Shown here: positions 47,062 through 59,844 of the stretch, piece after piece
How the letters are laid out: each line of letters opens with the position of its first letter
Position numbering within the stretch: the first letter of the stretch is position 1
Assembly (NCBI RefSeq): GCF_964656455.1
Contig: NC_135718.1
Coordinates: 22,518,449-22,582,448 of the forward strand
Length of the DNA stretch: 64,000 nucleotides
Direction of reading: 5' to 3'
From: Halichoerus grypus
Lineage: Eukaryota; Chordata; Mammalia; Carnivora; Phocidae
The notes under the pieces: generated by a model
Databases searched by the model: none
Seen by the model: the letters and a program-made list of their open reading frames with translations, nothing else
Told to the model about the DNA's origin: nothing
Position numbers and translations under genes: made by a program

Positions 47062-47104
47062 CAGATGATGCTGATGCTTCAAGGACCGCTTAGAGAACCA
47101 TCCC
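47062..47104 (+). mobile_element. MER20-like hAT element, right part
   Basis: 'cagatgatgctgatgcttca', 'aaggaccgcttagagaacca' is the expected 3' end of the element at 46720. It is separated by about 211 bp of unrelated sequence. Confidence 0.7.
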
Positions 47105-48252
47105 TCTAACCTAATACTCCTTTCTGTTATCTCCTTAATAAGTGCCTTTCAGCCATACCCAATCTCCTAAATACAAGGTTCCCCAAAATTCTTCAGCTGG
47201 AAGTAGAAAGATACAGACCAATTTAGGCCAATTGGAGTTGCTCACATTTCATAGAAATAAAATCTTTAGGCTTCTGCCTGAGGCTATGACATATTAGCTT
47301 GCAGAAAATCAAATATATATGTATATATTTAGAGCAGGAGTGAGATTCTGAGAGAGACAAAGAGAGACATAAGGAGGAAGAAGAGCATGAGAGCATTGTC
47401 ATGAAGATTTGGGCAAACGGAACCCTTTTCCTCAGAGATGGGAAATTCATTGTAGCGGTCCAACAATTCATACTGTATTTGCCCTCAGGGACTTTGCCAA
47501 TTCATACATCACACTGTAGAAGAGGTCAGGTTTCAGATTCCCAGTTAGAAGGCCAGACAGAAAGTCTTCGCTAAACAACTGACAGTAGGCTCACAAGGCT
47601 GCGAAGATAAAAATTGACTTCAGGTCAGATCCCAGAGAGAAAGGAAGCATAGAGAAGTAGCACCATATTCTGTGCATTTTTTCTCTCTGAGCTGTGTGGC
47701 AATATCTTAAGTGATACAAGCAAAAGTCAGGTATAGTTTTTAGAAAGTATTACATTTTGAGGAAATAAAAATTAGAGCTCAGGGACTATTAAGAAGGAAA
47801 GCCCTGGTGAATAATACAACACTAGATTCTTGAGACTCTTGGAAAGCTCCATCCTAGGAGTGAGGACACCCCAGAACTAGATCAGGTTCTCTAAATGCTG
47901 AAACCCAATCTGGAATTATTTCAGTCTCTGAAGGGGTTAGAGTGATTTTCCCCCACTCTAAATCTGCCAGAAGCTAAAATGAATCCTCTTTAGAGGAAAA
48001 TAATATAAATCAGAAGCCTTACCTATATTTTTTCATATAAAATATTGGGTTTTTAATTTAAAATATTACATATATATCAAGAAACAGGACCAGGAGGAGG
48101 AAAACATCAGAAAAAAGAACAGTTGTCTGAGATATGATTAATATGTTCATGAATATAGGTCAAGACAGAAAATGCAACCCTCCATCAGTCATCAGTAGGA
48201 GGCAGTAACAAATGGAAGTTGTAGAAATAAAGGTATAATAACTGATATTAAG

Positions 48253-48437
48253 GGGCACCTGAGTGGCTCTGTCAGTTGAGCCTTGGAGTCTTGGTTTTGG
48301 CTCAGGTCATGATCTCCTGGGTGGTGGGATGGAGCCCCAAGTCAGCTCCACACTCAGCAGGGAGTCTGCTTGAGGATTCTCTCTCCCTCTGCCCCTCCCC
48401 TCCCATCTCTCTCAAATAAAAAATAAATCTTTTTTAA
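48253..48437 (+). mobile_element. Can-SINE (older copy)
   Basis: It starts GGGCACCTGAGTGGCTCTGT and ends CTCTCAAATAAAAAATAAAT plus a T/A tail. The flanks AATAACTGATATTAAG (48237-48252) and AATAACTGGTATTAAG (48438-48453) are a 16-bp duplication with one mismatch. Confidence 0.94.
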
Positions 48438-48479
48438 AATAACTGGTATTAAGAAGTTAGGTGGGTTGACAGCCAACTG

Positions 48480-49485
48480 AACCCAGATGGATAGAGAATC
48501 AGTTAACTGGAAGAAAGGACAGTTGGAAGTATAACATTTGAAACATAAGAGAGAAAGGATAGTAGAGAAAAGAGTAAGAAGAGACACGTGGAAAACAGGG
48601 AAAGGGCCAACACATGTAATTGGAGGCTTAGAGGGGAGAAGGAAGATAAGGAGACAGAATCCGTTTTGAAGGGATAATGTCTAAGAATTTTCCCAAACTG
48701 ACAAGAGGTATCAGTGTATCAATGTTGATTGGAAAGAATCCACAAACCCCAAGCAGGATATATATAAGGAAAAATATGTACTTAGGTATCATATTCAAAC
48801 TATTGAAATCAAAAAACAAAAAGAAAAATTTAAAAGCAGTGCATAAGAAACTAGAATGACATCTTTGAAGTGCTGGGGAAGAACACAAATGTAGAGGTAA
48901 AATAGAGACATTTCTCAAACAGAAACCAAGATGAGTCATATAAGATGATTTCTATAAAAAGAAACACTAAAGGTAACTCTTCAGGCATAAAGAGAATGAA
49001 CCCAGATGAAAGCACAATAGTGGAAAGAATGAAGAGCAAGAAAGAGGGCATATATGTGGGTAAATTGAAATTAATAATAACTTTGCAGACCAATAATGAT
49101 AATCCATTGTGGGTTTAAATACATATAGAATTAAAATACATGACAACAATAATTCAGTATGTATTAAATGGAGTAAAAGTGTTTTAAGTTCCATGAAATG
49201 TCTGTGAAGAGATAGAAGTACTAATTTATATTAGATACCAACATGCCCAGAATATGTGCTTTAATATCTAGAGAAACAGCTAAAAGAATAGAGAATATTT
49301 AACTATCAAGCTATTGGCAGGGAACTGGAATAATATTAAATGTGCCTCATTAATACGAAAAAAGGCAGGAAAGAGAGAAAAAGGATCCTACTGACAGTTG
49401 AGACTAATAGAACAGATACTGAAATGGTATATATAAACCCAAATATTATCATTAATTACATAAAATGAATAATTAGTGATTTTTG
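48480..49485 (+). mobile_element. Old L1/HAL1-like fragment
   Basis: It contains 'aggtaaaatagagacatttc', 'ggtaactcttcaggcataaa', 'gagaatgaacccagatgaaa' and 'gaaagaatgaagagcaagaa', in the order of an old mammalian L1/HAL1 sense strand. No useful reading frame remains. Subfamily and limits are uncertain. Confidence 0.55.
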
Positions 49486-49489
49486 TGGC

Positions 49490-49785
49490 TTGTGTAGGAA
49501 GTCTGTGTCTAACCCAAGATTGTGAAGAAATTGCACCACAGGTTTTTTTCTTTAGCTTTCACATTTAAGTCTATAATCTATCTTGAATAAAACCAAGGTT
49601 TAGGTATGTTTTTCCATTTGCATATTCAGTTGACCCAACACCAGTGAAGGACAAGTCTTTTCACACTGACTTGCTATGAGTCTTTGTCATAAATCAATTG
49701 AACATATCTGTGTGGATCTACTTCTAGATACTTTATTTTGTTCCATTGGTTTTTATTTTTGAACCTGTGTTAATTGATAATTTAA
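49490..49785 (-). mobile_element. Old L1 ORF2 fragment, minus orientation
   Basis: Minus-strand ORF2 wording: 'aacccaagattgtgaagaaa', 'acatttaagtctataatcta', 'ccatttgcatattcagttga', 'cccaacaccagtgaaggaca', then 'tttattttgttccattggtt'. Confidence 0.7.
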
Positions 49786-49790
49786 AACAC

Positions 49791-50010
49791 TTTTTTTTTT
49801 TTTTTTTTTTTTAGAGAGAGAGAGAGAGAGCATGGGAACAAGAGGTGGGGTAGAGGAGGGAGGGGCAGAAGGAGAGGGATAGAGAATCTTAAAGCAAGCT
49901 CCACTCCCAGTGCAGAGCCCAACATAGGGCTTGATCTCATGACCCTGAGATCATGACCTGAACCAAAATCAAGAGTTGGACACTTAACCAACTGAGTCAC
50001 CCAGGTGCCC
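49791..50010 (-). mobile_element. Can-SINE (older copy)
   Basis: A T-run of about 23 and a short GA-rich block lead to a body and head ending GAGTCACCCAGGTGCCCC. The possible duplication TAAAACAC/TAAAATAC is decayed. The wording (CTTGATCTCATGACC) differs from the young type, so it is an older subfamily. Confidence 0.92.
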
Positions 50011-50080
50011 CTAAAATACATTTTAATTTCTCTAGATTCAGAGTTAGCCTAGATAAAAATTCTCTGAACCAATAGAAGAT

Positions 50081-50087
<7 letters not shown>

Positions 50088-50136
<49 letters not shown>

Positions 50137-50215
50137 ATATGTGTATGTATATATATATGTGTGTGTGTGTGTGTATATACACATATATATTATACATTAT
50201 ATATAATTATATATA
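50088..50215 (+). repeat. (TA)n / (TG)n compound simple repeat
   Basis: A long TA-dominated tract broken by TGTATG and (GT)8. It is largely self-complementary. Confidence 0.95.
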
Positions 50216-50523
50216 ATACGCTTTATAATAGCATAAAAACAGTGCATACCTACAGGAAAACCTAACACCTTATTTTCAATATCTCTACCCAGAAAACTAC
50301 AACACATTTGGAAAAAATTTTAAAAAACATAAATGTATGGAGAGATATACCATGATTGTGGATTGGAAGATGCAATATTACGAAAAGATGCCAATTTTCC
50401 CCACATTGATCTTATATTCAAGGCAATTTCAGTAAAATCTCCAGCATATATGTATGGGTTAAAATTGACATGATCATAAATCATATGAAAAAGCAAAGGC
50501 TCAAGAATAGCAGAGATAATCTT

Positions 50524-51194
50524 TTTTTTATTGTTATATTAATCACCATACATTACATCATTAGTTTTTGATGTAGTGTTCCATGATTCATTGTTTGTGC
50601 ATAACACCCAGTGCTCCATGCAGAACGTGCCCTCTTTAATACCCATCACCAGGCTAACCCATCCTCCCACCCCCTCCCCTCTAGAACCCTCAGTTTGTTT
50701 TTCAGAGTCCATAGTCTCTCATGGTTCATCTCCCCCTCCGATTTCCCCCCTTCATTCTTCCCCTCCTGCTATCTTCTTTTTTTTTTTTTCTTAACATATA
50801 TTGCATTATTTGTTTCAGAGGTACAGATCTGTGATTCAACAGTCTTGCACAATTCACAGCGCTCACCATAGCATATACCCTCCCCAATGTCTATCACCCA
50901 GCCACCCCATCCCTCCCACCCCCCACTCCAGCAACCCTCAGTTTGTTTCCTGAGATTAAGAATTCCTCATATCAGTGAGGTCATATGATATATGTCTTTC
51001 TCTGATTGACTTATTTCGCTCAGCATAATACCCTCCAGTTCCATCCATGTCATTGCAAATGGCAAGATTTCATTCCTTTTGATGGCTGCATAATATTCCA
51101 TTGTATATATATACCACATCTTCTTTATCCATTCATCTGTCGATGGACATCTTGGCTCTTTCCACAGTTTGGCTATTGTGGACATTGCTAACAA
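50524..51194 (-). mobile_element. 5'-truncated carnivore L1 (3' UTR and ORF2 C-terminus)
   Basis: It has a T-run at the left (the poly-A seen from the other strand), a carnivore L1 3' UTR with CCCACCCCCC wording, and on the minus strand at 50967-51194 the ORF2 C-terminal peptide containing YTMEYYAAIKRNEILPF. The direct repeat AGATAATCTT lies at 50514-50523 and 51195-51204. The element therefore ends abruptly at its 5' side, as in ordinary target-primed insertion. Confidence 0.92.
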
Positions 51195-51342
51195 AGATAA
51201 TCTTAAAGATGACTCCCCAAACTGGATGGCTTATATTATCAGATATCAAGATTTATTATAAAGCTACAGTAATTAAAAGTGTGGTGATATATATATATCC
51301 TACATACACAAGCTAATTAAGAAAGGGACTAGTGAGTCAAGA

Positions 51343-51385
51343 AACACACACACACACACACATATATATACGTATACACACACAT
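51343..51385 (+). repeat. (CA)/(TA) simple repeat
   Basis: ACACACAC then ATATATATACGTATACACAC, inside the old L1 remnant. Confidence 0.9.
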
Positions 51386-51969
51386 ACTCTTTATGACAAA
51401 TGAGACCCTGTAATACAGTAGATAAATTATAATTTTTTCAATAAATGGTGTGATGACATCAAAATCCATGTGGGAATATATGAATCTTGATCTCTCTTAA
51501 CACAAAAAATAATTCCAACTGGAATAATTTTGAAAGATTAAAGTGTTTAAAGGAAAATGCAGAAGAGTATCTTCACGAACTTGGGTTAGGCAGAGATTGT
51601 TTTAAAACAGAAAACAAAACCCACTATATATATATGGAAGAATACAGTTTGATTAGACTACATTAAAGTTAGGAATTTCTTTTCTTCAAAATATACTATT
51701 TAGAAAATAAAAAGAAAATTTAAAAAGCCCTGGAGGGTAAGAAGTTATTTGCAATACCTAATTTTAGTAAAGCACTCATACCCAGAAAAATATAAATGAA
51801 TTCTACAAATCAGTAAGAAAAATTCTGGCCATGCAATTAGAAAATGCACAAATGACTTAACTGGACTTTTCAAAGAGGATAATCATATAGCCAATAAGCG
51901 TATGAAAAAATTCTCAGCATCACTGCTTATCAAAGGAATGCAACTTAACACTAAAATAAGATATTACTG

Positions 51970-52158
51970 AGGCACCAGGATGGCTCAGTCAGTTAAGCCT
52001 CTGCCTTCAGCTCAGGTCATGATCCCAGGGTCCTGGGATTGAGCCCCACATCGGGCTCCCTGCTCAGCGGGGAGCCTGCTTCTCCTTCTCCCTCTGCCTC
52101 TCCCCCAGCTTGTGCTCTCACTCTCTCAAATAATAAATCTTTAAAAAAATAAAATAAA
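51970..52158 (+). mobile_element. Can-SINE nested in the old L1
   Basis: It starts AGGCACCAGGATGGCTCAGT and ends CTCAAATAATAAATCTTTAA plus tail. The direct repeat ATATTACTG lies at 51961-51969 and 52159-52167. The old L1 wording continues on both sides. Confidence 0.94.
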
Positions 52159-53739
52159 ATATTACTGTCTACCCATCAGAAGATATATATTTTAAAGTAC
52201 AAGTAATATCAAGTGTTGTTGGAGCAACTAGTCATTCATACAATGGTGTTTGGAGTATAGATTGTTATCACCATATTGGAGATCTGTTTGACATTAACTA
52301 CTAATCATTTTATCCTTCTGTGAATATACGCACAACCTATGACCCAGAATTTCTATTCCTAAGTATTCAGTCATCATAATGCATACAAATATGCACCAGA
52401 ATGTACATAAAATAATGTACATAACAGACTTACTCATAAGAGGTCAAAACTGGAAACATTTATCAACTATACAAATGAGAAGTAAGTTACAGTATACTTA
52501 TAAAATGGAATGCCATAGAACAATGAAAAAGAACAAACTATTGCTACCTACAAAAACTTGGATGAATCTTATATCTACTATTATGCTAAAGAAATCAGAC
52601 TGAAAAAAATATGTATTGTATGATTCTATTTAATTAAACTTCAAAAGTAGGCAAAACTAGTTTATGATGATAGAAGTGAGAATAATAGTTACCTTTGGAG
52701 GGGAAGTGGCAGGGAGGATAAGGGGATACTGGAAACTTTTAAATTTTTGTTGATTAATGGATGCATTCATTTTGTAAAAAAATCAAGCTGTATATCTGAT
52801 TTACATATTTTTGTTTATGTCTATTATGCTCAACAAAAAGCTTACTTAAAAGTCATTTGGGGAATTCAAATAGCATTGATTTGTACATTTTCTCTTTAGG
52901 TCTTTAGGGCAAAAAAGAAAAAAGAAAGAACACTTTGGGGACATTTAGGGAAAGATTTATTTTCTGAGCCAATCCTATACCCTGTGTCACCCTGCATAGT
53001 GAACGTGAAGTCCCCTTTCCCAGGGATATAAGGAACCTGGTTATGATAACTTACAAGAACATGATCTTTTGAAGCAGCAGATGTTTGTGCTGGAGCAGGC
53101 TTCAGAATTCAGATTTTTGTTCCATTTCTAAGAACATAATAGAGCAAGATCTGAAACAAGAACTCAGGCCTGGTTGGCTCTGACCTTTGTTCATCCCCCA
53201 GGGACATAGGCCAGGCTCTCCTCCAACCAACTTTGCTTTCGATGTAAACAAGATCATCAGGCATCTCAGATTTGGCTGAATGATGTGAGAACAGATGGGG
53301 GAATCTGGTTCTAAGATGTGTAAATTCATGCCTTCTGGGCGCAAGAAGTGAAAAAAATAACAAGTTAGTTCATTCCACGTGAGTGGGCAAAGCTACAACA
53401 GCAGGGAGGAAATCTGCTACCTTCAGCTGTCAGACCTGGCCCCTTGATGCTCTTGTCTCATGGTGCGGGGTACAAGCCGAAAAGACTGTCCCCACATCAA
53501 GAGGCCCTGGGGACCTCACATTCAACTGTGGGATCCTGTGCTGATGATTCACAAGCTCTCCGTACAGAAACAACCTGTTTCTCTATTAATCTTTGGATTA
53601 TATACATAGGCATGGGTGGTGCATGTGATGAGCAATGCAAAATAAATGAAAGCAGAGTAGCTCTGAGAAGCTGGGGAGCCTTGAAATTTGACACAGTGAT
53701 AACAATTCGGGTATCTAACACTGAGCATTAACTGTAGTC

Positions 53740-53935
53740 CGGTTTGTGAATGCTTTTTTGGATTGTCTCATTTAGATCCCAAGCCTATGAGAGTAGGTAT
53801 TATTGTCCTCATTGCATTTTACAGATGGCCCAGCCAAAGCACAGAAAGGCAAAGTCACTTACCTAAGGTCACACAGCTACTTAAGTATCAAGTCAGGAGT
53901 CAAATCCAGGCTCTGCAGTATCCTGTCTTTTTATT
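53740..53935 (-). repeat. MIR (minus orientation)
   Basis: 'tattattgtcctcattgcat', 'tttacagatggcccagccaa', 'gtcacttacctaaggtcaca' and 'gtcaaatccaggctctgcag' follow the reversed MIR closely. Confidence 0.9.
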
Positions 53936-54812
53936 ACTTCTCTCTGGTGGAAGGAACCATTTCCTGGGGAAGAATTTCCCTAAGGCTCCCTAGTAACACT
54001 TCACTGGGGGGCAGGTAGTAACAAAGACCAAAGAGTAGAAAGAATAGGTAAAATTATCTATGCCCTAACCAGTCTGGCCTATAGCTGCTGTTATATTCCT
54101 AGACACTGATCAATATATAAAACATGATTTTCCTCCTGGATTTTCTGAGAATATTCATGACTTGTGATCAGTTCATTAAAAACCATTTCAGCAAAGAGAG
54201 ATTCCAAATCTTCTCTAGGTTTTCTTCTCTTTGTAAAATTATATTTTTATTGAATGGCTTCCCTGTATCTGGTATTGTTTTATCTATTTTGAAGAATATC
54301 GGAAAACATAGGGTAAGAATGCAGAACTCTAGGACTTTGTCATCCATGTATGCCAAACTTCTCCAGAGTCTTGGGTATGATTTAGGCTATCAAATCCAAA
54401 ACCAAAACAAACAAATACCTCGGACATATGCCATTGGCAATACATGGGGTCTGTATTATCCCCCCCAAAATCTCTGAGTCTACTTCTCATTTGAATCTGA
54501 TGCTCCTAAATTTACTTAGAATATAATATTTGGCTCTTGCCACCATACCTAGTGCCAATTTTTCATAACAGTAGGGACATTAATGCCAAGCTTCTGATGC
54601 TCCTTGAGCAACAAGTCCTCAAGGTGCCAAAGGGACCAAGAGGTCCCCACTACATTCTGATCACTACACTACATTGTGATTAATGCAGAAGTAGGCATAA
54701 GATTCTCCAGGTTGGTATAATATTTTGTCATTTGGGCACCAAGGATTATGCCTGTGTGTCTCATGGCTTACTCATAGTTCTGCTGTCTCCCATAGACTTG
54801 TCTTCTCTCTGT

Positions 54813-54841
54813 GAGGTTGGGTTGGGTTGGGTTGGGTTAGG
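54813..54841 (+). repeat. (TTGGG)n short tandem repeat
   Basis: Four TTGGG units followed by TTAGGG. The G-runs fit a G-quadruplex pattern. Confidence 0.85.
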
Positions 54842-57800
54842 GACTGAGGCAGCACCCCTTTCTTTGTCCCCAGGTATGTTCTATGTAGGCACCATCTCCA
54901 GTGCATTCCAACTGAAGTGTGAGTGACCTGAGGAATCAACTGTCCCATGAAGTAGTTAGACATATGTGTTTGTTTCTTCTTCAACACATATTTTACTAAG
55001 TTCCAATTTTATATCATGTACTTTTCATTCAAGACATATTCATTTTGTGGAAATACATGTTTTAGGTTAACTAGGGCCTCCGCTGTATCAAGTTTTAAAT
55101 AAAAAATCTAACTGCATGAAATAGAAAATTGTAAATATTTTATATTCATTCAAAACAAAAATAAAATTTAATTTACTGCATTATATTGTAACAGTATTTT
55201 TGGCTGCCCCGATTACATTATAAATATCATTAAGATACAAATCATGCCATGCCTGGTCCCAGCCCTAGCATCTCTTTTCACTGTGCCTAACACATTGATA
55301 GGAACTCAATAAATGTGTGTGGATTTGGATAGGCTTCCCCAAGGAGTGTAGAGATAAAGGCCGAACTTAAAAGGAAAAGACTCTTAAAATTTGAATAACA
55401 CCCAAAACATGTTAAAGTCTTCATCTGAAATCTAAATTCCTTCCTTTATTCTATACTAATGCATGTCCTAATTCTAACATAAGGATATCAATGAAAACCT
55501 TGCTAAAATCAGAGCAAAGAAGAGAACTTCTTATTGCCGGAAGATAATCAAAGGCTAGATACACTGATGCTAGCTCGTAACTCCATGCACAATAGTATGT
55601 AACCGAGTCAAAATTTTGCCGATTTGACATAGGCAAGAAATGGAATCCTTTCCTACAAATAGCATGTGAGGCCACCCTCCAATTCTAAGAGACAGAAATA
55701 GCTCCTTCAAAATCCCAAAGCTTGGCTCACACCTCTTACTCAGGACCACATAAGTCTGTAGAAGCTTATGAAAAGCCCCATTGTCAAGAACTGCATCCCT
55801 GCTGTTTTCAGGGTTCTCTCCCAATGTACCGTAATGAAGGAACCTTCATCAGAAGCAACAAGGCAAAGGAGACCGTATTTCTTCCATCCCAGACTCCCTC
55901 GTCGTGGCTGATCCAAGAACACGTGTACACACACATGCACACCCTCTGCATTTATGCATCACTGTTTCCTTGAGGAAACAAAGGACAGTTGATCCAGAAA
56001 CCAACCAAGAGGGGAGAGGAAGTGTCCGTAAAGGTATATCTACCTAGCCAAACATTTTCCTGGTACACCTGAATTTTAGGAAGCCGATCGAAAGTATTTT
56101 GCACTGAGAGCCAGGTATCCAATGAGGGGTGGCATCTCTCTGTCTGGAGACTTGCTGAAGATGAATGTTCTCTGGACCACTAATGAGCACCTAATGAGCC
56201 TATAGACTTTCAGTGCAATAACTAGGCTTCATGGAGAAATCCAATGTGAGGACCTGAAGGCACAGGATGGATGGCAAAGGGCCTAATCAGTCTTAAGAAC
56301 TCAACAAAACCGATTTGGAAGGCATTCATTTGAGAGGACTGCTAGGCAGAAGTAGTGTCTGCATGTTACTGAAGATAATTAAATCTGTTTTAAACAGCTG
56401 TAAGAATAAAGAGATGCAATTCGCTGCATAATTTAAGACTTTTAAATTAAATCTGAGGCAAGGGACTAAAATTAAAACTTTGATCTGTATCTCATTGTCT
56501 TAATACTTCAATTTACATACAAAGACTGGAACTTAATAAGGAAAATTCATGATTATAACTTCTTCTGTGAGATTTAACTCCAAAACGTGAAGGCTGTGTC
56601 CTCATTAAATGGATTTCAATGATCTGTAATTTCACATACATTGAAAGACTTATGGGCAGCATAAAAGTAACCACAGCGTAATAACACTTCATAAATATTG
56701 CAGGATGCTGCCAGCCATCGGATGGCAGAGAAGATGACTCTTGATAAAATTTGCTGTGAGACCCTCATTTGTTGAATTCATAAAAGAATTTGACCTACTT
56801 TTTCATCTGGGGAAAAATTGGGGCTTTTAGTAATGGCACAAAGAAATCACAGGCACTGGTAAGTCTGGGCAGGTATCTGTTTTCTAAGCCAGCCCAGATC
56901 TGACTCAGAAGCCTCAGCTGTTTTCTCCTTCCACACAAACAGGAGCTGATTTCAATGAGCCGTGGAGACTTAAAAGGCTTTCTCATGTATTATTCCTTAC
57001 TCCATTCAGCTTTATTCTCTTTGACTCGAGCAAGGTAACTGAGCCACTTCATTTCTTATACCTTGCGGCTTCAAGTTACAAAGGAAAAGAGGGAAATGAG
57101 GCGGGCAATATAGGTTGTCTTTAGCCAGAGGCCTAGCATCTGAAGTTCAGCTTGGCTTAGTTAGCAACTCTTCCTAAGGCTCCAATTTTCCTTCCTCGGT
57201 TCTGGTTCACAAAGGTTGGGGTGTTGCTCTTCTTTAGAGTTTCAGGGAATCGGTGTTTGCAAAGAACTTCATTCTGCCTTGATAAGCAAAGAGTGATACC
57301 CGGCTCATTACTGAGAGTTTCAGTTCAGTGCACATCCCAACAACTGGGGTCATAGTTTTCATGTAGGAAATAGTCTTCAGATAGATTTTCAGTCTCTCAG
57401 CTTGTCTGCTTTAGGCCCCGCAACAGTGGCGCCCCATTTCTTCCCCATGGGTGGCCACCACCCCTGAATGTGAGAACTTCACCCAACCATACAAGTTTTG
57501 CCCAAGTGTCTAACTTCCTCAGGTTTCTGGCTTTGCGCTTTGCCTATTCCATGACTCGCAGCCTTATCAGCTCGTTCCTTAGGGTGACCCACCATTGATG
57601 TGCAATGGAAAGTCTCTACCCTATGACCAACAGCACTTGAATAAGCTCTACTTCTTCACCTGAGAGCTGAGATCACTTTAGCAGCCTGAAGGGATGCTGG
57701 AATATGAATGGATCTTCAATAATGCCCATAGCAAGAATGATAGAATTTAAAAATAGCTGGTCCTCTACACTAGATTTGATGATTAGGATCATGATCATTC

Positions 57801-58119
57801 TGCCTATCTTTATAAGAAAAGATATTGAGGTTGAAATATAAATTGCATGTCAAAGGGCATGTACCTCCCAGGTTACTGCCTGACTTCTGTAGGGCCCCTG
57901 CCCATACAGTGCCTCTGTAGGGCTCTGTAACATCACTTAGATCTCTCAAGAACCTAATAATCTGGAAAAGTGACAAAGTAACATCCAGGGCAAGAAATCA
58001 TATATCCATCTCATAGATAAGATCTTATGACTTGGTTAAGCCTAGCAATAATATATAATGCTAGATATAAAAGTTTTGAAAGCTATTTAGAAATTTTGAA
58101 AGCATAACATAAAACAGTG

Positions 58120-58300
58120 TAATGATTCCAGTATTTTGTGTGTGTGTATGTATGTGTTCATGTGCTTCTCATCGGCTAGTATGGCATTTACCAATCTAAT
58201 GTTGATCTCTCTGGGTAGTAGGATTATGAGCAATTTGAATTTTCTTTTTCCTCATTTTATGTGTTTCCTACATTCTCTTTATAAATTTTTCATGGCTTTC
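58120..58300 (+). repeat. Old L1 3' end fragment (weak)
   Basis: 'ggtagtaggattatgagcaa' followed by 'ttttctttttcctcatttta' resembles an old L1 3' UTR. Confidence is low because only about 60 bp is convincing. Confidence 0.35.
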
Positions 58301-59844
58301 TCTTTTTTTTCTTCGTTCTTCTAATTGAGCTAACATATTTCTATTACATATTTTGCTACTAGGAAAAACCCATTGCATAGGTTTATTCCTAAAGCCATCT
58401 TACCACTTTTTTTAAAAAGCATAATTTTGTTCTTATTACATACCTGAATGTTTTACTTTTAGAGTGATTTTCAAAGTCATTCAAAAACATCTTTATGATT
58501 TTTATTATTTGGTGGCACCATAGTTTTCCTACCAAAGCCTGCGGAGCTAATTCCTAAAACCACCATGTAGTGGTAACAGTGTAGTAATGTCCTTTATTAC
58601 CTAAAAAGTATTTTCAAAACATAATGGGTCAAGGTTCTGACCTCTTTCTACCACAGTGTCTAGATGGAGTAAAGAGACCTCGGCTTACAGTTATTTATTT
58701 GCTTACACAAGCCAAATGTTCCTCCAGCCTTATGGTATTCTGTTCCATTCTAAGCCAGACACCTAGTACAGAAGACATAAAAAGGGAATGTGGAAATTTG
58801 CTGTTCATTCAAACACATGGTGCTGTGGCTCATTTGCAAGTGAAGGATTAAACCATTTAGTGATGTTCCAGTTGGAAATTCTTGGTCTGAGTGTTAGATC
58901 CAGAAGTATTTGGATATTTAGTGAGATAAGTCCCAAGGCTCAGAGTTCTCAGGGAAGGGCTGAGCCATCTGCATTTCATCCTAAAGAGGGTGAAATATGT
59001 ATCCAGACAAATGGTTTGGTGGATCCGTAATCTGGTCTTCTGGCATCACTGACCTTGTCAGACCTGAGTTCTCTGGTGAAATCTAAAACCCCATGCATGC
59101 ACTGCCCTCCTCACTGGTGTGAATGTTCTTCCTCCAGGTCAGAGTATCCAAGTCCACTGCTGCCTTTTCTTGCAAGAGGTGCGGGGGTCAGCATCTTCAG
59201 AGAGGCACCTGTACTCTAGATAACCATCTCTGAATAGACCAGGGGAGAAGCTGACTCTGTAATTTGCAGTTATGCCAGTATCTTCATATCTTGGGATTGC
59301 GTCCAGACCTCAGTTTTGAAGCTGAAGAGAAAACCATAAAGCATGAATTGAACCAAATATTCAGGAAATACTTTCCCAGCTGATCTAGTGAGGCAACCTC
59401 AGCTTTCAGCAATGGTAGCACCTCTTAAAAAGGATACCAGAGAGAACCAAGACTTGCTTAGGAACAGGAGATAGGGCATTTGCAACTACCTCTTGTCATA
59501 GACTGGTGTTGTCTGTGCTGGAAGGACTCAGTTTACCATTATAAAAGGACAGGCTCGACAGTTATAGCAGTTGATTCTTGCTTAGAGACCTTTCACTCTT
59601 GGTTGAATATTCACATTGGCAGGGTCTCCCCAAACAGGCTTTGCAGCTCCCATAGTATTTTATAGAGCCTGGCATATTACACCGGGCTCCTCTTACATCA
59701 CTACTTAATGAAGAATTTGATCCATGTTGGCATTTCTCTAAAAGGTTTTAGTTACTGAAGCTTACAAAAGCTTTCTGGTTTCACATATGAGTGAATACAT
59801 TCTTCAGGAGCACCCACCGGGAATGAGCACAATAAAATAGTAGA

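Larger units (their letters stand above)
50216..52855 (+). mobile_element. Old L1 ORF2 to 3' UTR remnant carrying two nested insertions
   Basis: It follows the L1 ORF2 order in sense: 'cccagaaaactacaacacat', 'gtggattggaagatgcaata', 'aaagctacagtaattaaaag', 'cttgggttaggcagagattg', 'ctcataagaggtcaaaactg', 'aaatggaatgccatagaaca', then 'cctttggaggggaagtggca'. All frames are broken, so it is a fossil. A carnivore L1 (50524-51194) and a Can-SINE (51970-52158) have inserted into it. Confidence 0.8.
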
